This document shows positions 49,357 through 60,305 of a stretch of 64,000 bases of DNA, in pieces (the stretch's first letter is position 1; every line of letters starts with the position of its first letter). Below the pieces are notes generated by a model. The model worked only from the letters and a program-made list of their open reading frames with translations. It made no database searches and was not told where the DNA came from. Origin of the DNA: Corallium rubrum (Eukaryota > Cnidaria > Anthozoa > Scleralcyonacea > Coralliidae); contig OZ036007.1 in NCBI GenBank assembly GCA_964035015.1, forward strand, positions 3,587,968 to 3,651,967, read 5' to 3'. Both the position numbers and the translations under genes were made by a program.

Positions 49357-49649
49357 AGGACACGAACGACATACAAATCAACGACAGTATTACAGAAGCC
49401 GAAGGAACGAATGACTCGAGTCTTGGCAACGAGGAATGGTAATTTTACTCACAAAAAGCCAGGATGTTGCACGAGCAAAAACGAATACATAGACAACAAC
49501 AACAACTTATCGAGCGCATGGAGGAAAGGCCGGGTATACCTAGTAACTGCAAGGGATGCCGAACTCGTAGTTACGGATAAAATGCACAACAAACCTGGAG
49601 TTACAGTAACAAGTTGACAATAATGAAGTCACAAGTTAAACCATACCCA

Positions 49650-50420
49650 GGATGGAAGATCAACAACAACAACGACAACAACAGCAAATAAGCAACAACA
49701 GCAAGTCGACAACAGACAACAAAGTCAACAGCAAATTAGCAACAACAGCAAGTCAGCAACAACAGCAAGTAAACAACAATAGCAAGTCAGCGACAACTCC
49801 ACAACAACAGCAAGTCGGCAACGACGACAACAACAACAACAGCAAGTAAACAACAACTGCAAGTCAGCAAGAACAAACAAACAGCAGCCGCAAATCGGCA
49901 GCAACGAATGAGATGTTGCCGCCATAAAGAACAACGACGATAACAAATTCGGTACAAGGACAGTAAAACAACCGCAACAGCAAATTAGCAACATCAAATC
50001 AACAACAGCAAAGCAGCAAATTAGCAACAACAAGTAAGTTGTTGCATGCAGTGATAAAAATAAACACCACCACCACCACCACCACATCGGATACAAGAAC
50101 GACAACAGCAGCAAGTGAACAACAACAGCAGATAAACAAGTTAAGAACAACAGCAAACATGCAGCAAATTGGCAGCAACGAATGAGATGTTGTAGCCATA
50201 AGAACAAAGACGATAACAAATTCGGTACAAGGACAGTAAAACAACAGCAAAGCAGCAGCAACACCAGCAGCAGCAAATCAGCAACAACAGCAAAGGAGCA
50301 ACGACCACAGCAGCAAATTAGCAACAACAAATAAGTTGTTGCATGCAGTGATAAAAAACAAACTACAACACCATATTGGATACAAGAACGACGACAACAA
50401 CAGCAATTAAGTCAACAAAT
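49650..50420. repeat. CAA/CAG-rich block, U5
   Basis: It is equivalent to the other blocks, without a long pure CAA tract but with a short (CAC)n run at about 50066-50085. The internal duplication seen in U4 is also present. Confidence 0.85.
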
Positions 50421-50909
50421 TAGCAACAGTGAGAAGTTGCAGCAGCACAGAGAACCATATTTAACAACGGATGCGACTGCGAGAACCACGCAATGCTACT
50501 ACAAACGGGGCAGAAATCTGAACAAACGAATGAAGAGGATGAAGATGACGAAGCTGAAATAACGAAGCTTACCCGCTTTTGTTTAAACATTTAAAAAAAA
50601 GTTGATCCAAAACTTTGAAGAAGACGGCAACAAGAACGTCTACATAACAAACAACTGTCAAAAGAAGGAGAAGAAACGAGAAGAAGAAGAAGAAATACAT
50701 TTCCAAGAACCACTATTCACAGAGGTTCTAATTTTTAACGCACTGACGACCGACAGATTCACTTCGCTTTTGACGCTTGAGTTCTCAAATATTTTTCACA
50801 AAATCTTGATCTTGTTGGATGTATGACTATCACACTCGAAATTTGTTTTCACAAAAAAAAACTTTACAAGGTTACTTTCACTGCAGCTGTCGTCTGTCGT
50901 GGCAATAGG

Positions 50910-51126
50910 AGCGTTACTAAAATATCGTTGCAATATATTCCTCAAGTTCACCAATTCATTTGATGAAGTAATAAAAATATAATATTGAATTTGATTAGTT
51001 TCTGGTTTTTAAACAACCAGTAAGAAACAGGATTATTTACCAAACACCAATCAAATTCAAAACCGGAAGTTGTCAACGAATCTTGTCACTTGAGGAATAT
51101 ATTGTAACAATATTTTACGGAACGCT
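50910..51126. mobile_element. Palindromic insertion private to U5
   Basis: The arms AGCGTTACTAAAATATCG then AATATATTCCTCAAGT and their inverses (ACTTGAGGAATATATT ... TTTTACGGAACGCT) bracket a short centre with a second inverted pair (TTGAATTTGATT / AATCAAATTC). It replaces the segment found here in other units. It is a likely MITE; no target duplication was fixed. Confidence 0.6.
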
Positions 51127-51550
51127 TAAATTTTGTGTGATACGGGAGCTCAGTGTCAAACGCAAAGTGGAAATGATTTAACAGACCGACCAAAAAAGGA
51201 TTCTGCTCCACAACCGACTAAGAAAGAAAGTGTCGAGTTGCTTGTAGACCGTATGTTTTCACATTTATAACTCGGACAGGCAATGTAAACTTTAAAGTTG
51301 TGAAATTACATGGTTTCAGTTTAAAAAATGTTTTTAGTTACCCAGCTCTGAATGTGTATAAGGCTCTATTTACATTAAGTGGATTGAGTGTTCAAGTCAA
51401 GTCTCGCATGTTGTTTCTCCTTGTTGTGTTTACATGAAGAAGATTGAAAGTTTTCGATCTGATCGAAACGAATGGCTGAAGTCAATCCACGCAGTGGAGT
51501 GGTTGACTTGAGATTCAAGCAACGTCTAGGATCGACTTGAATGTCACCAA

Positions 51551-51964
51551 CAGTGTTGCCAACCTTGGGATTTTATCCCAAGATCTTGGGATTTTTTGAA
51601 GGAGTTGAGATTTTTTGGGGATTTTTTTCTCAGGGATTCAACTTGGGATTTTTCCAGAGCAAACAGTTTCGGTTTTAAAGCTGATTTCAATGTTAATTAT
51701 TATTTTTTTAATTTAATTGATCATTAGATCATAGCCCCTACGTTCTTTATGTATTCGTTTGATTTAGACAAAATGAAGTACGCTATCCAAGTGAAGTTTC
51801 ACTTTTACAGTGGGCTCAGATTGCTGTCAAACGGCGATAGAGACCTGGGAACTAGTCAGTAAATGAAACAGTGAACCTTGGGATTTTTTGGTAAAAAATA
51901 GGGAATCTTGGGATATTTTCAGACCTTTATTGGGATTTTTACGAAACTTGACTTGGCAACACTG
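51551..51964. mobile_element. hAT-like MITE with 8-bp TSD
   Basis: The ends are CAGTGTTGCCAA and TTGGCAACACTG. It is flanked by GTCACCAA (51543-51550 and 51965-51972). Other units have the uninterrupted GTCACCAATCTGATT site (for example at about 36057). CAGTGTTGCCA ends with an 8-bp duplication are typical of hAT MITEs. The interior is rich in TTGGGATTTT. Confidence 0.9.
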
Positions 51965-51996
51965 GTCACCAATCTGATTTTTGTAAACACGACTCT

Positions 51997-52667
51997 GGGG
52001 ACGAGATTGCTTCACTAACGGCTGCCTACTGCACCATCCATTTCAATTTGAATAGCCCAATCACGCCTATAGAACTATGTGTGAAGCTGATCTAATTGAT
52101 CAAAGCACTGAGAAGTGTGTTGAAAAAATAGGTCAGTAAGCAAGTTTGTTTTTCTCAGTGTCGGTTTTGTTTTACAAATTTTGAGGCGTTTTCTAGGCTT
52201 CCTGGGTACGAGGTTGGCTTTCGGGTGTACGGAAATGAATAGCCAGAAAGCTCGAACCATACAGAATCCCATATCAGTAATATTGTTTTTGGATTTATAG
52301 GCACTTAAGACTGTTTATATACATCCTGTAAAAATCTCAAATACCTCAAAGTTCCGTTGAAATCTTAGGAATGTCCTTAAAAATTTCAAGAAAATCCCTA
52401 CTAAAATATTTGTAAAAATGTTGGGTTTTTTTTGAGATCCCCCAAACCCCGTATTCCATTCTGAACGTGGAGTGATGCGTCTCACGATAGCGTATTTTAT
52501 TAGTTGATCGCGCAAATTGTTGCGAGTTTCGACGCAATTTGCAGCAGATGTGTTAATACACTGTGCACAGTGATTAAAAAATCTGTCGCAGCGTTGCCGC
52601 AACCGTACTTGCGAATAGTAGAACCTGATTCTGGCGAGGTATGGTGATTGCAGAGTATGTTATTTTG
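51997..52667. other. Unique sequence between array and ZRANB1, no gene recognised
   Basis: Homology to the array has ended. Overlapping short open frames on the minus strand (52315-52602) have no recognised domain. Confidence 0.35.
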
Positions 52668-52840
52668 AAATATGGTATAGTAGGTTAATACTGCCGAAAC
52701 AGAGAACGTGAGTGGTCTAACGTTTCGAGCGAAGGCCCTTCGTCAGAGAGAAACGTGCTCTCTGACGAAGGGCCTTCGCTCGAAACGTTAGACCACTCAC
52801 GTTCTCTGTTTCGGCAGTATTAACCTACTATACCATATTT
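52668..52840. repeat. 173-bp near-perfect palindrome (GAAGGGCCTTCG family)
   Basis: The sequence from AAATATGGTATAGTAGGTTA to its inverse at 52840 folds almost perfectly around a centre at about 52754. Each arm contains CTGACGAAGGGCCTTCGC, then TCGAAACGTTAGAC and ACGTTCTCTGTTTCGGCAGT. Related single or decayed copies lie at 1141-1231 and 62443-62513. Confidence 0.85.
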
Positions 52841-53031
52841 CGATTGTTGTTTCAACACCGGCCTACGCAGCACACTACTTTTATGTTATATTGAGCTCTT
52901 GCAGTTCGGTACTAAAAGCAATTACACACTTCTAACTGTAAATGGCTAAGCAAATGTATTCCCTGGCTGGGTGGTAAATTCATAAACAAAAGGATTACCG
53001 TTCAATATTGGTCCCACCAACATGGCGACTT

Positions 53032-53320
53032 TGACGTCACTTGCAAGCCTAGCGCAACTTTTATCGTAACAGAATTGTGAGAAAACCAGACACGGTCCGC
53101 AATTAAGTTGCACGAAGCTTGCATAGTGTGGTCTGGGGAATGTGACTGCTGATCTCTATATAAACTTGTGATCTGGGGAATGTGACCAGTATCTGTGCTC
53201 ACTCGTGAGATATTGTCCTTGCCACTCGATATCAGTGAATGTGACGTTATTCAGTGTTTCTCCAATATGGCCGCATGACGTCATGCACCGGAAATAAGCG
53301 TTAACCTCCGTGTGACGTCA
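53032..53320 (+). promoter_or_regulatory. Cluster of three CRE-type TGACGTCA sites upstream of ZRANB1
   Basis: Exact TGACGTCA palindromes are at 53032-53039, 53276-53283 and 53313-53320, plus a half site GTGACGTTA at about 53241. This is the consensus for CREB/ATF proteins. They lie about 400-690 bp upstream of the start codon. The middle site is next to CAATATGGCCGC, a YY1-like word. Confidence 0.6.
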
Positions 53321-53722
53321 CAGAAGGAGTTGCGCAGTTCAGACGTGTTTTCAACCAAAATTTGCATGTAAATATATGTGTTATAGCTATAGAGTGACCG
53401 TGGACAGTTTTATAAACCGTTTCCTTATGATGTTTGTGTGTTTTGTGGCGTTATGAAAACCGTACGAGACCTTTTCACCGCTTAGAAACGCTCATGAAAC
53501 ACTTCAGTCTTAAGCAGACAGGTCGAAGAAAGAAGAGAAGAAGAGGTGACGAGGTGTGCAATATTTCCGTGTCGATATTGTTATATCAAAAACCTCTTTT
53601 GTTATTGTTATTGTTGCTGTGAGGAGTGGATGGCTTTGTTTTTCATACTTTTTTCTCATTACAGCGGACATATATAGTCCGTTTCGTTACGAGGCAGACC
53701 AACTCGAGAAGAGCTCTACGAA

Positions 53723-54866
53723 ATGCCTAAGAAAGAACAGACGGTAAGATGGCCGTGTAAGTATTGTACGTACGACAATTTTCCGTCTGCCATCAAGTGT
53801 AATTTGTGTAATACGTCGAGAGACGGACATCGGAGTTCAAACGGTCGAAAGGAGGACGAGAGAAGCCAAGCGAGCGGCAAAGATGTCAACCGACGTTCGC
53901 CTGACACTTCGGGGGAGAAACTGATATGTCTTGCTCCTGAGGATTCGTCCGAGTTACTAGAAGGCCGATGGTGTTGTGTTTCTTGTACCTATCTCAACTG
54001 GGAGAACTCCCTGAAGTGTGTAATGTGTTCTAGTGCGAGGCCTAACGATGTTATACCTCAATCTGAAAAATCCATCAGTGAAATGCCAGCTAGGAATAGT
54101 AGTGAAATTTCTGGGAAAAATGATGAGCTGGCAGATTTGACTGTGAATAAAAACGAAAGGAACAAGTCGATTTCTAAGAATAAGCCAAAATGGACATGTC
54201 CAAAATGTACTTTTGAAAACTGGGCAAAGTCCAAGAAATGTGCTCTGTGTTTGATACCGAAACCAAAAAGTGATGACTCAGTTATTTTGAAAACAAAAAA
54301 TTCTCAGAATGAGTTGAACTTGAAAAAGAGTGGACGACAACAATTGAGAGTCACTACAAATAAATCTAATGCTTCGAGTTTACAACCAATTAATACGAAA
54401 GAAGATGAGGAACAGTTAATTTATGGACTTGCAGCAACTAAAATATCAAATATCTCACAGCAGTATGAAATCAAGAGTAATCTGCGGGAAACTGACTGGA
54501 TGTGGCTTAATGCTTGTATAGGAGTTGTTGAAGGAGAGTTAATGTCAGTGAAAAGGTTTTTATCAACTGGAGGTAGCCCAACACGGCAGTTAACAGCAGA
54601 TGAAATTTTGGCCCTTAATCGTCCAGGTGTATTTGAATTGAGTGATACATTAGTTCATTTGGGAATCAGGTATCATCGAGAAGATTTACTTGCTATAATT
54701 GTACCTCCAGAAGTTTCGAGAAAGACTTTTAAAAGAATGCCATGTCATGTTAGCCCAGATTTGGCTGCGAGTGTGAGAAAGCAAGCAGCACAAGGACTGA
54801 GGCAAAGGAAAGGAGATTGGCCATGTTATTTTTTTACTGACTTGGTGACATTCACTTTACCTGGAG
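53723..54866 (+). CDS. ZRANB1: ZRANB1/TRABID deubiquitinase, exon 1 (three NZF fingers, AnkUBD)
   Basis: ZRANB1 (TRABID) is an OTU-family deubiquitinase that cleaves K29-, K33- and K63-linked ubiquitin chains and is known from Wnt and stress signalling. This exon encodes residues 1-381. The three NZF fingers have Cys at 12/15/26/29, 85/88/99/102 and 159/162/173/176, each in W-x-C-x2-C-T-(Y/F)-x-N context. The ankyrin-type ubiquitin-binding domain follows from about 250 to 375 (starting near DWMWLNACIGVVEG). The start ATG gives MPKKEQTVRWPCKYC, closely like the family's N-terminus. A splice acceptor-like ctcattacag at about 53664 suggests a 5' UTR intron. The exon ends CCTGGAG|gtaaat in phase 1; the frame that runs on to 54904 is intron. 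Confidence 0.95.
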
Positions 54867-56041
54867 GTAAATATATATACACAAGTCAAAATATAGTTAA
54901 ATAAATTATATTAACTAATATACATAGGGGGATTTCCCATTCAATTTTGAGGTCAAATTATCAAATTAAAATTGGATGATGTGATGTCAAATTTAAAAAA
55001 AAATGCTGTTCATCAAACTTGAACTCATAATAGTGGCACCCATGAAAATATGGGAATAAAAAGTGCGTATGACTAGAAAATTCATATCAGTTTAATTTAA
55101 TGATAATTGTATGTTGAAAAACACTTAAAAGTAATGAAATATGACTTTTACACACCTTTCAGATCTTATCTCATTTTTGAGGAATTAGTACTGTATTGTA
55201 ATTTGAGCTATGTAGAGCTGCTCCCAATTAATCGATTATTTTTTCGTTTTTTTCCACAATCGATTATACTTAACAATAATTGGATCATCTATAACAACCC
55301 TGCACAGCATGATGCCGGAATGATTTAATCTTGTTTTGTTAAACAGATAAGTAATGACTGATTACGAACATGCCTTAGTTAAACCAATTAGTCATAAACT
55401 GATTGGCCAATAGTATCTGAGTATCATTTAGGAGTGTCAGGTGTAAACTAAACATCCTCTCTGTCTTGTCATGTCTCTTGTGTGAACTGTGAGAGCGCGA
55501 GAAAGTGTACAATCTATAACCGTGATTAAACAGTGATTTAAAACATGAATAGTGACTGAATTGTTGGGTGACAACAAGGGAGGCAATCCCCAACAAATTT
55601 AGTAACAACTTTATAAAAGCACCCCCTTCCTTTGAATGGACAAACCACCATGGACATGTTGTATTTAATTCATGACATATTTAATCAATACGATTAATCG
55701 ATTGCTGACAACGATTAATCGATTATGAAAATGAACTGATGGGAGCAGCTCTAGAGCTATGACATCATTTAAGTTGTGCATTGGAAAATCAGCCATACCT
55801 GTAAATAAATGTATCTTTGGATTTGCATGTATAACTATTTTTTCAAACTACAAATGAGGCTAGATCTGGATTAATCTAGTCTACAAAATTTGGTTCACTT
55901 CAATCTAATTAATCAGAGCACATTGTTGCAAAATATCTTGAATATTTCATAATATATCTCTAGGATAATTTATTATTAACACAAGATCAGTATAATTACT
56001 GTATGGTAATTATTTATTTGCTTATTTCTTATTTTAAAAAG
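54867..56041 (+). other. ZRANB1 intron 1
   Basis: It starts gtaaat and ends ttattttaaaaag. It contains a 541-bp hAT-like MITE and otherwise AT-rich sequence with no recognised feature. Confidence 0.8.
55213..55753. mobile_element. hAT-like MITE in ZRANB1 intron 1
   Basis: The ends are TAGAGCTGCTCCCA and TGGGAGCAGCTCTA. It is flanked by the 8-bp duplication GAGCTATG (55205-55212 and 55754-55761). The subterminal inverted blocks ATTAATCGATTA recur on both sides. Confidence 0.9.
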
Positions 56042-56113
56042 AACTACAAGATTTTCCTGGTGCTGTTCAACAGTATGCACTGGATGAAATTGTTGATCAA
56101 AATGCTCAGAGAG
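56042..56113 (+). CDS. ZRANB1: ZRANB1 exon 2
   Basis: This 72-bp exon, phase 1 at both ends, encodes LQDFPGAVQQYALDEIVDQ and the next few residues. It matches the linker between AnkUBD and OTU (the LPPTVQ..L.DEVLD region of the vertebrate protein). The acceptor is aaaaag|AAC and the donor GAGAG|gttagt. It was found by phase and family alignment from memory. Confidence 0.85.
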
Positions 56114-56269
56114 GTTAGTGAAACAATTCCTAATTGTTTTTAGTTTAGTTTAGATGTTAACCCATTGCTGACTAGGATGTTTGAGGGTTCCCCCTTAGAC
56201 AAGTAAAATCATCTGGCATTAAACAGTAAAACAATAAAGGGGCCATCTTTAGCCAGCTTGGGAAATCTA

Positions 56270-56710
56270 AAGCTATAATCAAAGGAGAACGCAAGTCATC
56301 ACAAGTTAGCTTACTAGTAAGTAAGTAACACCTTTATTTCCAGAGGGTAAACACTAAATAGTGCAAAGCACTAATAAACTTATGGCCCCTTACGGTGACT
56401 TGCGATGCCACTAGTCAAACGTTGGCACAAGTCGTCACAAGTTCTGCACTTCCACTAGTTCCCACACCTTTTCGCTAGTTATCATGGCAGTTTCTATGGT
56501 GATGGAGCACGAAAGACTTGCATCGACTTGTGTTTTGTGTTCAAACGTTTTGCAAGCCCTCGCAGGTTGAAGAAAACTTGCGATGAAATTTGAACAAGAT
56601 CAAATTAGTCGCAAGCTAACACAAGTCATCGCAAGCTGGTAATCAAATGAGACAGAAGCAAGCACAAGCTAAAACTTGTGATGACTTGCGTTCTCGTTTG
56701 ATTAGGGCTT
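56270..56710. mobile_element. MITE in ZRANB1 intron 2
   Basis: The inverted ends of about 40 bp (AAGCTATAATCAAAGGAGAACG... against the inverse of CGTTCTCGTTTGATTAGGGCTT) share the core AACGCAAGTCATCACAAGTT. Repeated CTTGCGATGACTTG-like words fill the interior. The target duplication is uncertain. Confidence 0.7.
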
Positions 56711-56757
56711 AATATTATGGATTACTCTAATATTAAATCTTTTCGTGTGCAATTTAG

Positions 56758-56953
56758 TTTTAGAGCTAGAATCAACTATTAACTGGAGTGTTGAGATCAC
56801 CAATCAACTGGACAGTCGTGTGTATGCTTTGTGGAACAGATCAGCAGGGGATTGCTTACTGGACTCAATATTTCAATCCACGTGGGGAATCTTTGATCGA
56901 GACAATGTTCTCAGGAATGCTTTGTATGTTAGCTTGAGTGAAGGTGCTTCAAG
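56758..56953 (+). CDS. ZRANB1: ZRANB1 exon 3 (OTU catalytic cysteine)
   Basis: It encodes VLELESTINWSVEI and continues through LDSRVYALWNRSAGDCLLDS and ATWGIFD-type sequence. The cysteine in AGDCLLDS corresponds to the OTU catalytic Cys (C443 in the human protein). The acceptor is caatttag|TTTT and the donor TCAAG|gtaata; it enters in phase 1 and leaves in phase 2. The following intron is 6.1 kb and full of transposable elements. Confidence 0.93.
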
Positions 56954-56989
56954 GTAATACAGTACTGTGCTACTATTAGTTTTGTACTT

Positions 56990-57420
56990 TTACCACCACC
57001 ATTACTGCCAGTACCCCTATTACCACTACCATGCACCACTACCATGCACCACTATCATTACCTGAGCACCACTGCCACTACCACCATCACCACCACTACA
57101 ATCATCACCAACACAAGTGAACCACCTACCACCACCATTACTACCACCATCATTACTACCACCATCATTACTACCACCATCATTACTACCACCATCACTA
57201 CCACCACCACCACCAAAACTACCAGCACTACCAGCATTACTACCACCATCACTACTACTACTATCATCATCACTACCATCATCACAACCACAGCCATCAC
57301 TACTACCATCACTACCACCAGCATTACCACCACCTTTATCACCACCTTTATCACCACCACTACAACCACCACCACCACTACTACCACCACAACTCCACTA
57401 CTGCTACCACAACTCCACTA
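56990..57420. repeat. ACC/ATC-rich trinucleotide microsatellite in intron 3
   Basis: It consists of degenerate (ACC)n and (ATC)n with a 15-bp higher-order repeat, CCACCATCATTACTA. Long apparent Thr/Ile, Pro/Leu and Val/Met frames here come from this composition. Confidence 0.95.
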
Positions 57421-57429
57421 GGATAAAGT

Positions 57430-57443
57430 CAGGGTTCTGCCCA
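57430..57443 (+). repeat. Inverted terminal-like repeat, left copy
   Basis: CAGGGTTCTGCCCA here is the exact inverse of 62955-62968. Both are followed inward by CCGGCACTC words. The pair may be the ends of one 5.5-kb composite element filling most of intron 3. Flanking target duplications do not match cleanly (TAAAGT and CAAAGT). Confidence 0.5.
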
Positions 57444-57958
57444 CGGTGGGTGGCATCCGGCACTCAGCAGTGCCACCCGGCACTCACACCAAAACGGACC
57501 CTTCCACCCAGCACTCGAAATATGCAATAAGAAAACCTCATGTGTTGTATTTTTTATATATCTTTTAATTAATATACAGTACGTCATTTTGTATTTTTTT
57601 GTCTTTGGTAAATTTATTTAAACAATATTATTTGGTGAAATTCAGCACCACAATGCACACAATATTAGCTACCAGACTTGTGATTCGTTGAAATACATTA
57701 TTCCTTCAAAGCCAGATTGGATTGTCTGATACTTGGGTAAGGCACTAATAATCACGTCGCACTAAATGTTTGTTAATGCCTGTAAGATGATACACCGGCG
57801 TTGGCAGTCGTAGAACGTACGCAGGAAACCTTGCCCTAGCTTTACGTAGAGAATTCGTCATACTGTATATTCTAGCATGCCCTAGCATGTACATAAATAT
57901 AGCTTAAATGTTCATTGTTTAAGTAGAGTGTGGTTGTGTGTTGTAATAGACTAGATTT

Positions 57959-58104
57959 GGTAAGAAATATTATTGCCCAGCATACTGCTTTAAACAAAAC
58001 CATAACACAAAATAATTTTGAAAAAATTTACTAACGTTTTTTCAAAATTATTTTGTGTTATGGTTTTGTTTAAAGCAGTATGCTTGGCAATAATATTTCT
58101 TACC
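57959..58104. repeat. 146-bp near-perfect palindrome
   Basis: The arms begin GGTAAGAAATATTATTGCC and end with the inverse. They share CATACTGCTTTAAACAAAAC and about 40 further bases, with a 10-bp centre (TTTACTAACG). This is a strong cruciform-forming sequence within intron 3. Confidence 0.85.
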
Positions 58105-58345
58105 AGAATTAGATTTCTGCCTGGTTCATCCATTGCGATAATTTTAACTGATAGACTAGATTTTCCCAATATATCCAACAAGTGTTCCACCAGGTCCTTA
58201 TCATTAAACATGTAGTATTCTCAAACATGTCTCTCCTTTCAGTTACTGCATTGTGGTTTTATTAATATTTATATTATCCACATAAATACTTAATAGTAAT
58301 ATGTAATAGTCTGACAAAATCGTGAGAGACATGATGTAAAGGATT

Positions 58346-58622
58346 ATGAATTTCACTTGCTCACAATTTGGAAAATATCATTTCACATTTCTCGACTTCC
58401 GAAAAGCCTTCGATTTAATCGATCACAACCGACTTTTGCAAAACTTTAACGACATTGGTGTACGACCGGGTTTGATTGGATGGTTTGCATCGTATTTACA
58501 AGGACGATCACGGCTGACCACATTTCATGGTATAAAATCTGAACGAATGGAAATCAATGGGGGCATCCCTCAGGGTAGCAAAGTAGGACCAGTCGCCTTT
58601 ATTATAAAAATTAATCAACTTC
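58346..58622 (+). pseudogene. Non-LTR retrotransposon reverse transcriptase fragment 1 (palm motifs A and B)
   Basis: The frame contains FLDFRKAFDLIDH (motif A region) and GIPQGSKVGP (motif B), typical of CR1/Jockey-like reverse transcriptases. It is cut at 58622 by a hAT element and resumes at 59374. The upstream part of the element (endonuclease, ORF1) was not found, so it is 5'-truncated. Confidence 0.85.
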
Positions 58623-59365
58623 TAGGGATGAGCCGATAATCGGAAATTAATCGGTAGAAGCCGATAATCGGCAACTTTCAGGCAGATCGGTTATCGGCCG
58701 ATCACATCGACATATATCGGCATGTATCGGCGGTCCGATAAATATCATTCTGGCCTTTTTACTTGTGATATTTCCTTTTCTTTGTCAAGAAGAACGCCAA
58801 ACGTGAAGCAGTGCCCTTATCAGTGGTGGGCAACAAACAGAGCTTCGTATCCCAATATTTTTTGTATTGCTAAGCGATATCTTAGTGCACCTAGTAGTAG
58901 TGTTTATTCGGAACGACTTTTTAGCGAAGCGGGAAATATTCATTTAGTTGTGCACTGTTAAACTTTTATGAGCTAGATTCTGTAATTTATTGTATATTTT
59001 GCTAACTGTTAGCAGTTAGGCGAGTTCAAAATGTAATGTATTTAAAATACTATAATTTTCACTATTTTTGCTGTAAATAATGAATGTTATTTTACTTACG
59101 CCGTTAGTCATTTACCGGGATAGTTTTCCGAAATAAATTGATTACTAAATTGAGTAAATTCAATCCTCGACTATCGTAATGACATTTCTGTTACTGGTCC
59201 GTTAACTCTTGTTATGTTTTGCTAGCGTTTCGCCCCAATTTCGAGTGTTAGGAATTCCTGTTAACAAATATCGGTAACCACCTATAAATCGGCCGATCGG
59301 ATGGTAAATCGGATCGGAATTTATCGGATCGGTAAATTTGATTTTTCTCGATCGGCTCATGCCTA
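58623..59365 (+). mobile_element. hAT element remnant inserted in the reverse transcriptase frame
   Basis: The ends are TAGGGATGAGCCGATAATCG and CGATCGGCTCATGCCTA. It is flanked by the 8-bp duplication TCAACTTC (58615-58622 and 59366-59373). Subterminal regions are dense in ATCGG words. It contains a C-terminal hAT transposase fragment. This insertion is younger than the retrotransposon it splits. Confidence 0.9.
58790..58930 (+). pseudogene. hAT transposase C-terminal dimerisation (hATC) fragment
   Basis: The residues YPNIFCIAKRYLSAPSSS followed by VYSERLFSEAGNI match the hATC signature (P-x-L-x-x-x-A-x-x-Y-L, P-x-S-S, S-E-R-x-F-S-x-A-G). The rest of the transposase is missing, so it is an internally deleted, non-autonomous copy. 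Confidence 0.85.
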
Positions 59366-59373
59366 TCAACTTC

Positions 59374-59640
59374 CTTCAGTTACAAATTGGAACTCGGGCG
59401 AAACAACCAACCAAGATGGTATTGATGAGGGAGAAACAGTAATGTTTATGGACGACACGACTCTATCCGAGGTGAACGAAACGTCTGGTCACACCTCTGG
59501 GACCTTAATTGGCAATACCCACGAAAATGTTAACAATGTAGCTCTTTTGCAAGACATGAAAGAATGGAATTAAATGTGAAGAAATGCAAAGAAATGATTA
59601 TTGATTTTAGGAAGAATAAAACAACCATCCCGCCAATTAA
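59374..59640 (+). pseudogene. Reverse transcriptase fragment 2 (motif C)
   Basis: It contains VMFMDDTTLSEV, the F/Y-x-D-D motif C region, then LLQDMKEWN and, after a stop at the end of that frame, KKCKEMIIDFRK in another frame. It is degraded by a frame change and ends at a TTAA-flanked MITE. Confidence 0.8.
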
Positions 59641-60301
59641 GGTCTTCGTTAAGGTTTTCAGGGTCATTTCTGTAAAGCGCTCTCAATTCGTCAGAATTTA
59701 TGCAACAAAAATAAAATAGATATCGTTAGAAAGCTATGAATTTGTAGAATACAATGGTGTCTTTGGTTTCGCGATAAACACAAATCGTTAATAGTTGTGA
59801 ATTTTTTAATTAAAACCAGAGGGCTTCACTTGGGGCGACTTAAGAACAAAGCGTTTCATTTTGTTCAAAACAAATTTCGCAGTTTGATTCCGAGATAAGT
59901 GTTCAGCAAAACGGTGTCAGCGTTTTCTTATTTATTGCCTGGTTTCGAATTTATGAGTTATTTTGTCCGAATGTTGGTCGAAAGACAGCATTTTTAAGTT
60001 TGGTCGTCAATAAAATCGGCAAAACTCGACATATCAAAAAACACTGACACCGTTTTGCTGGAAATTTATCTCGGAATCAAAGTACAATAAAAGATTTTGA
60101 ACAAAACGCTTTTTACTCGAGTCGCCCCAAGTGAAGCCCTCTGGTTTTAATTAAAAAATTCACAACTACTAACGGTTTGTGTTTATCTCGAAACCAAAGA
60201 TACCATTGCATTCCACAAATTCATAGCTTTCTAACGATATCTATTTTATTTTTGTGACATAAATTCTGACAGAAATGACCCTGCAAACCTTAACGAAGAC
60301 C
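59641..60301. mobile_element. TTAA-flanked palindromic MITE inside the retrotransposon
   Basis: The ends GGTCTTCGTTAAGGTTTTCA and inverse form a long palindrome, flanked by TTAA (59637-59640 and 60302-60305). Retrotransposon coding sequence continues on both sides. The terminal sequence differs from the AGTG-type TTAA elements at 8261 and 63376. Confidence 0.9.
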
Positions 60302-60305
60302 TTAA

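Larger units (their letters stand above)
43844..51996 (+). repeat. Array unit U5 (right-most, most decorated)
   Basis: This 8.15-kb unit carries a tandem tRNA-SINE in its TA run, a (TTTG)n expansion, a palindromic insertion near 50.9-51.1 kb and a hAT-like MITE at 51551. Homology to the other units stops at about 51996. Confidence 0.9.

Noticed and set aside
49411-49617. 68-codon frame with TARDAELVVTDKMHN in U5 as a gene
   Set aside because: The equivalent region in other units is interrupted or shifted and no family is recognised.
54867-54904. Extension of ZRANB1 exon 1 to the in-frame stop at 54904
   Set aside because: The residues after the GGAG|gtaaat donor do not fit the family, whereas exon 2 at 56042 continues it in phase.
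57044-57530. Long Thr/Ile, Pro/Leu and Val/Met frames in intron 3
   Set aside because: They are translations of the ACC/ATC microsatellite inside a ZRANB1 intron.
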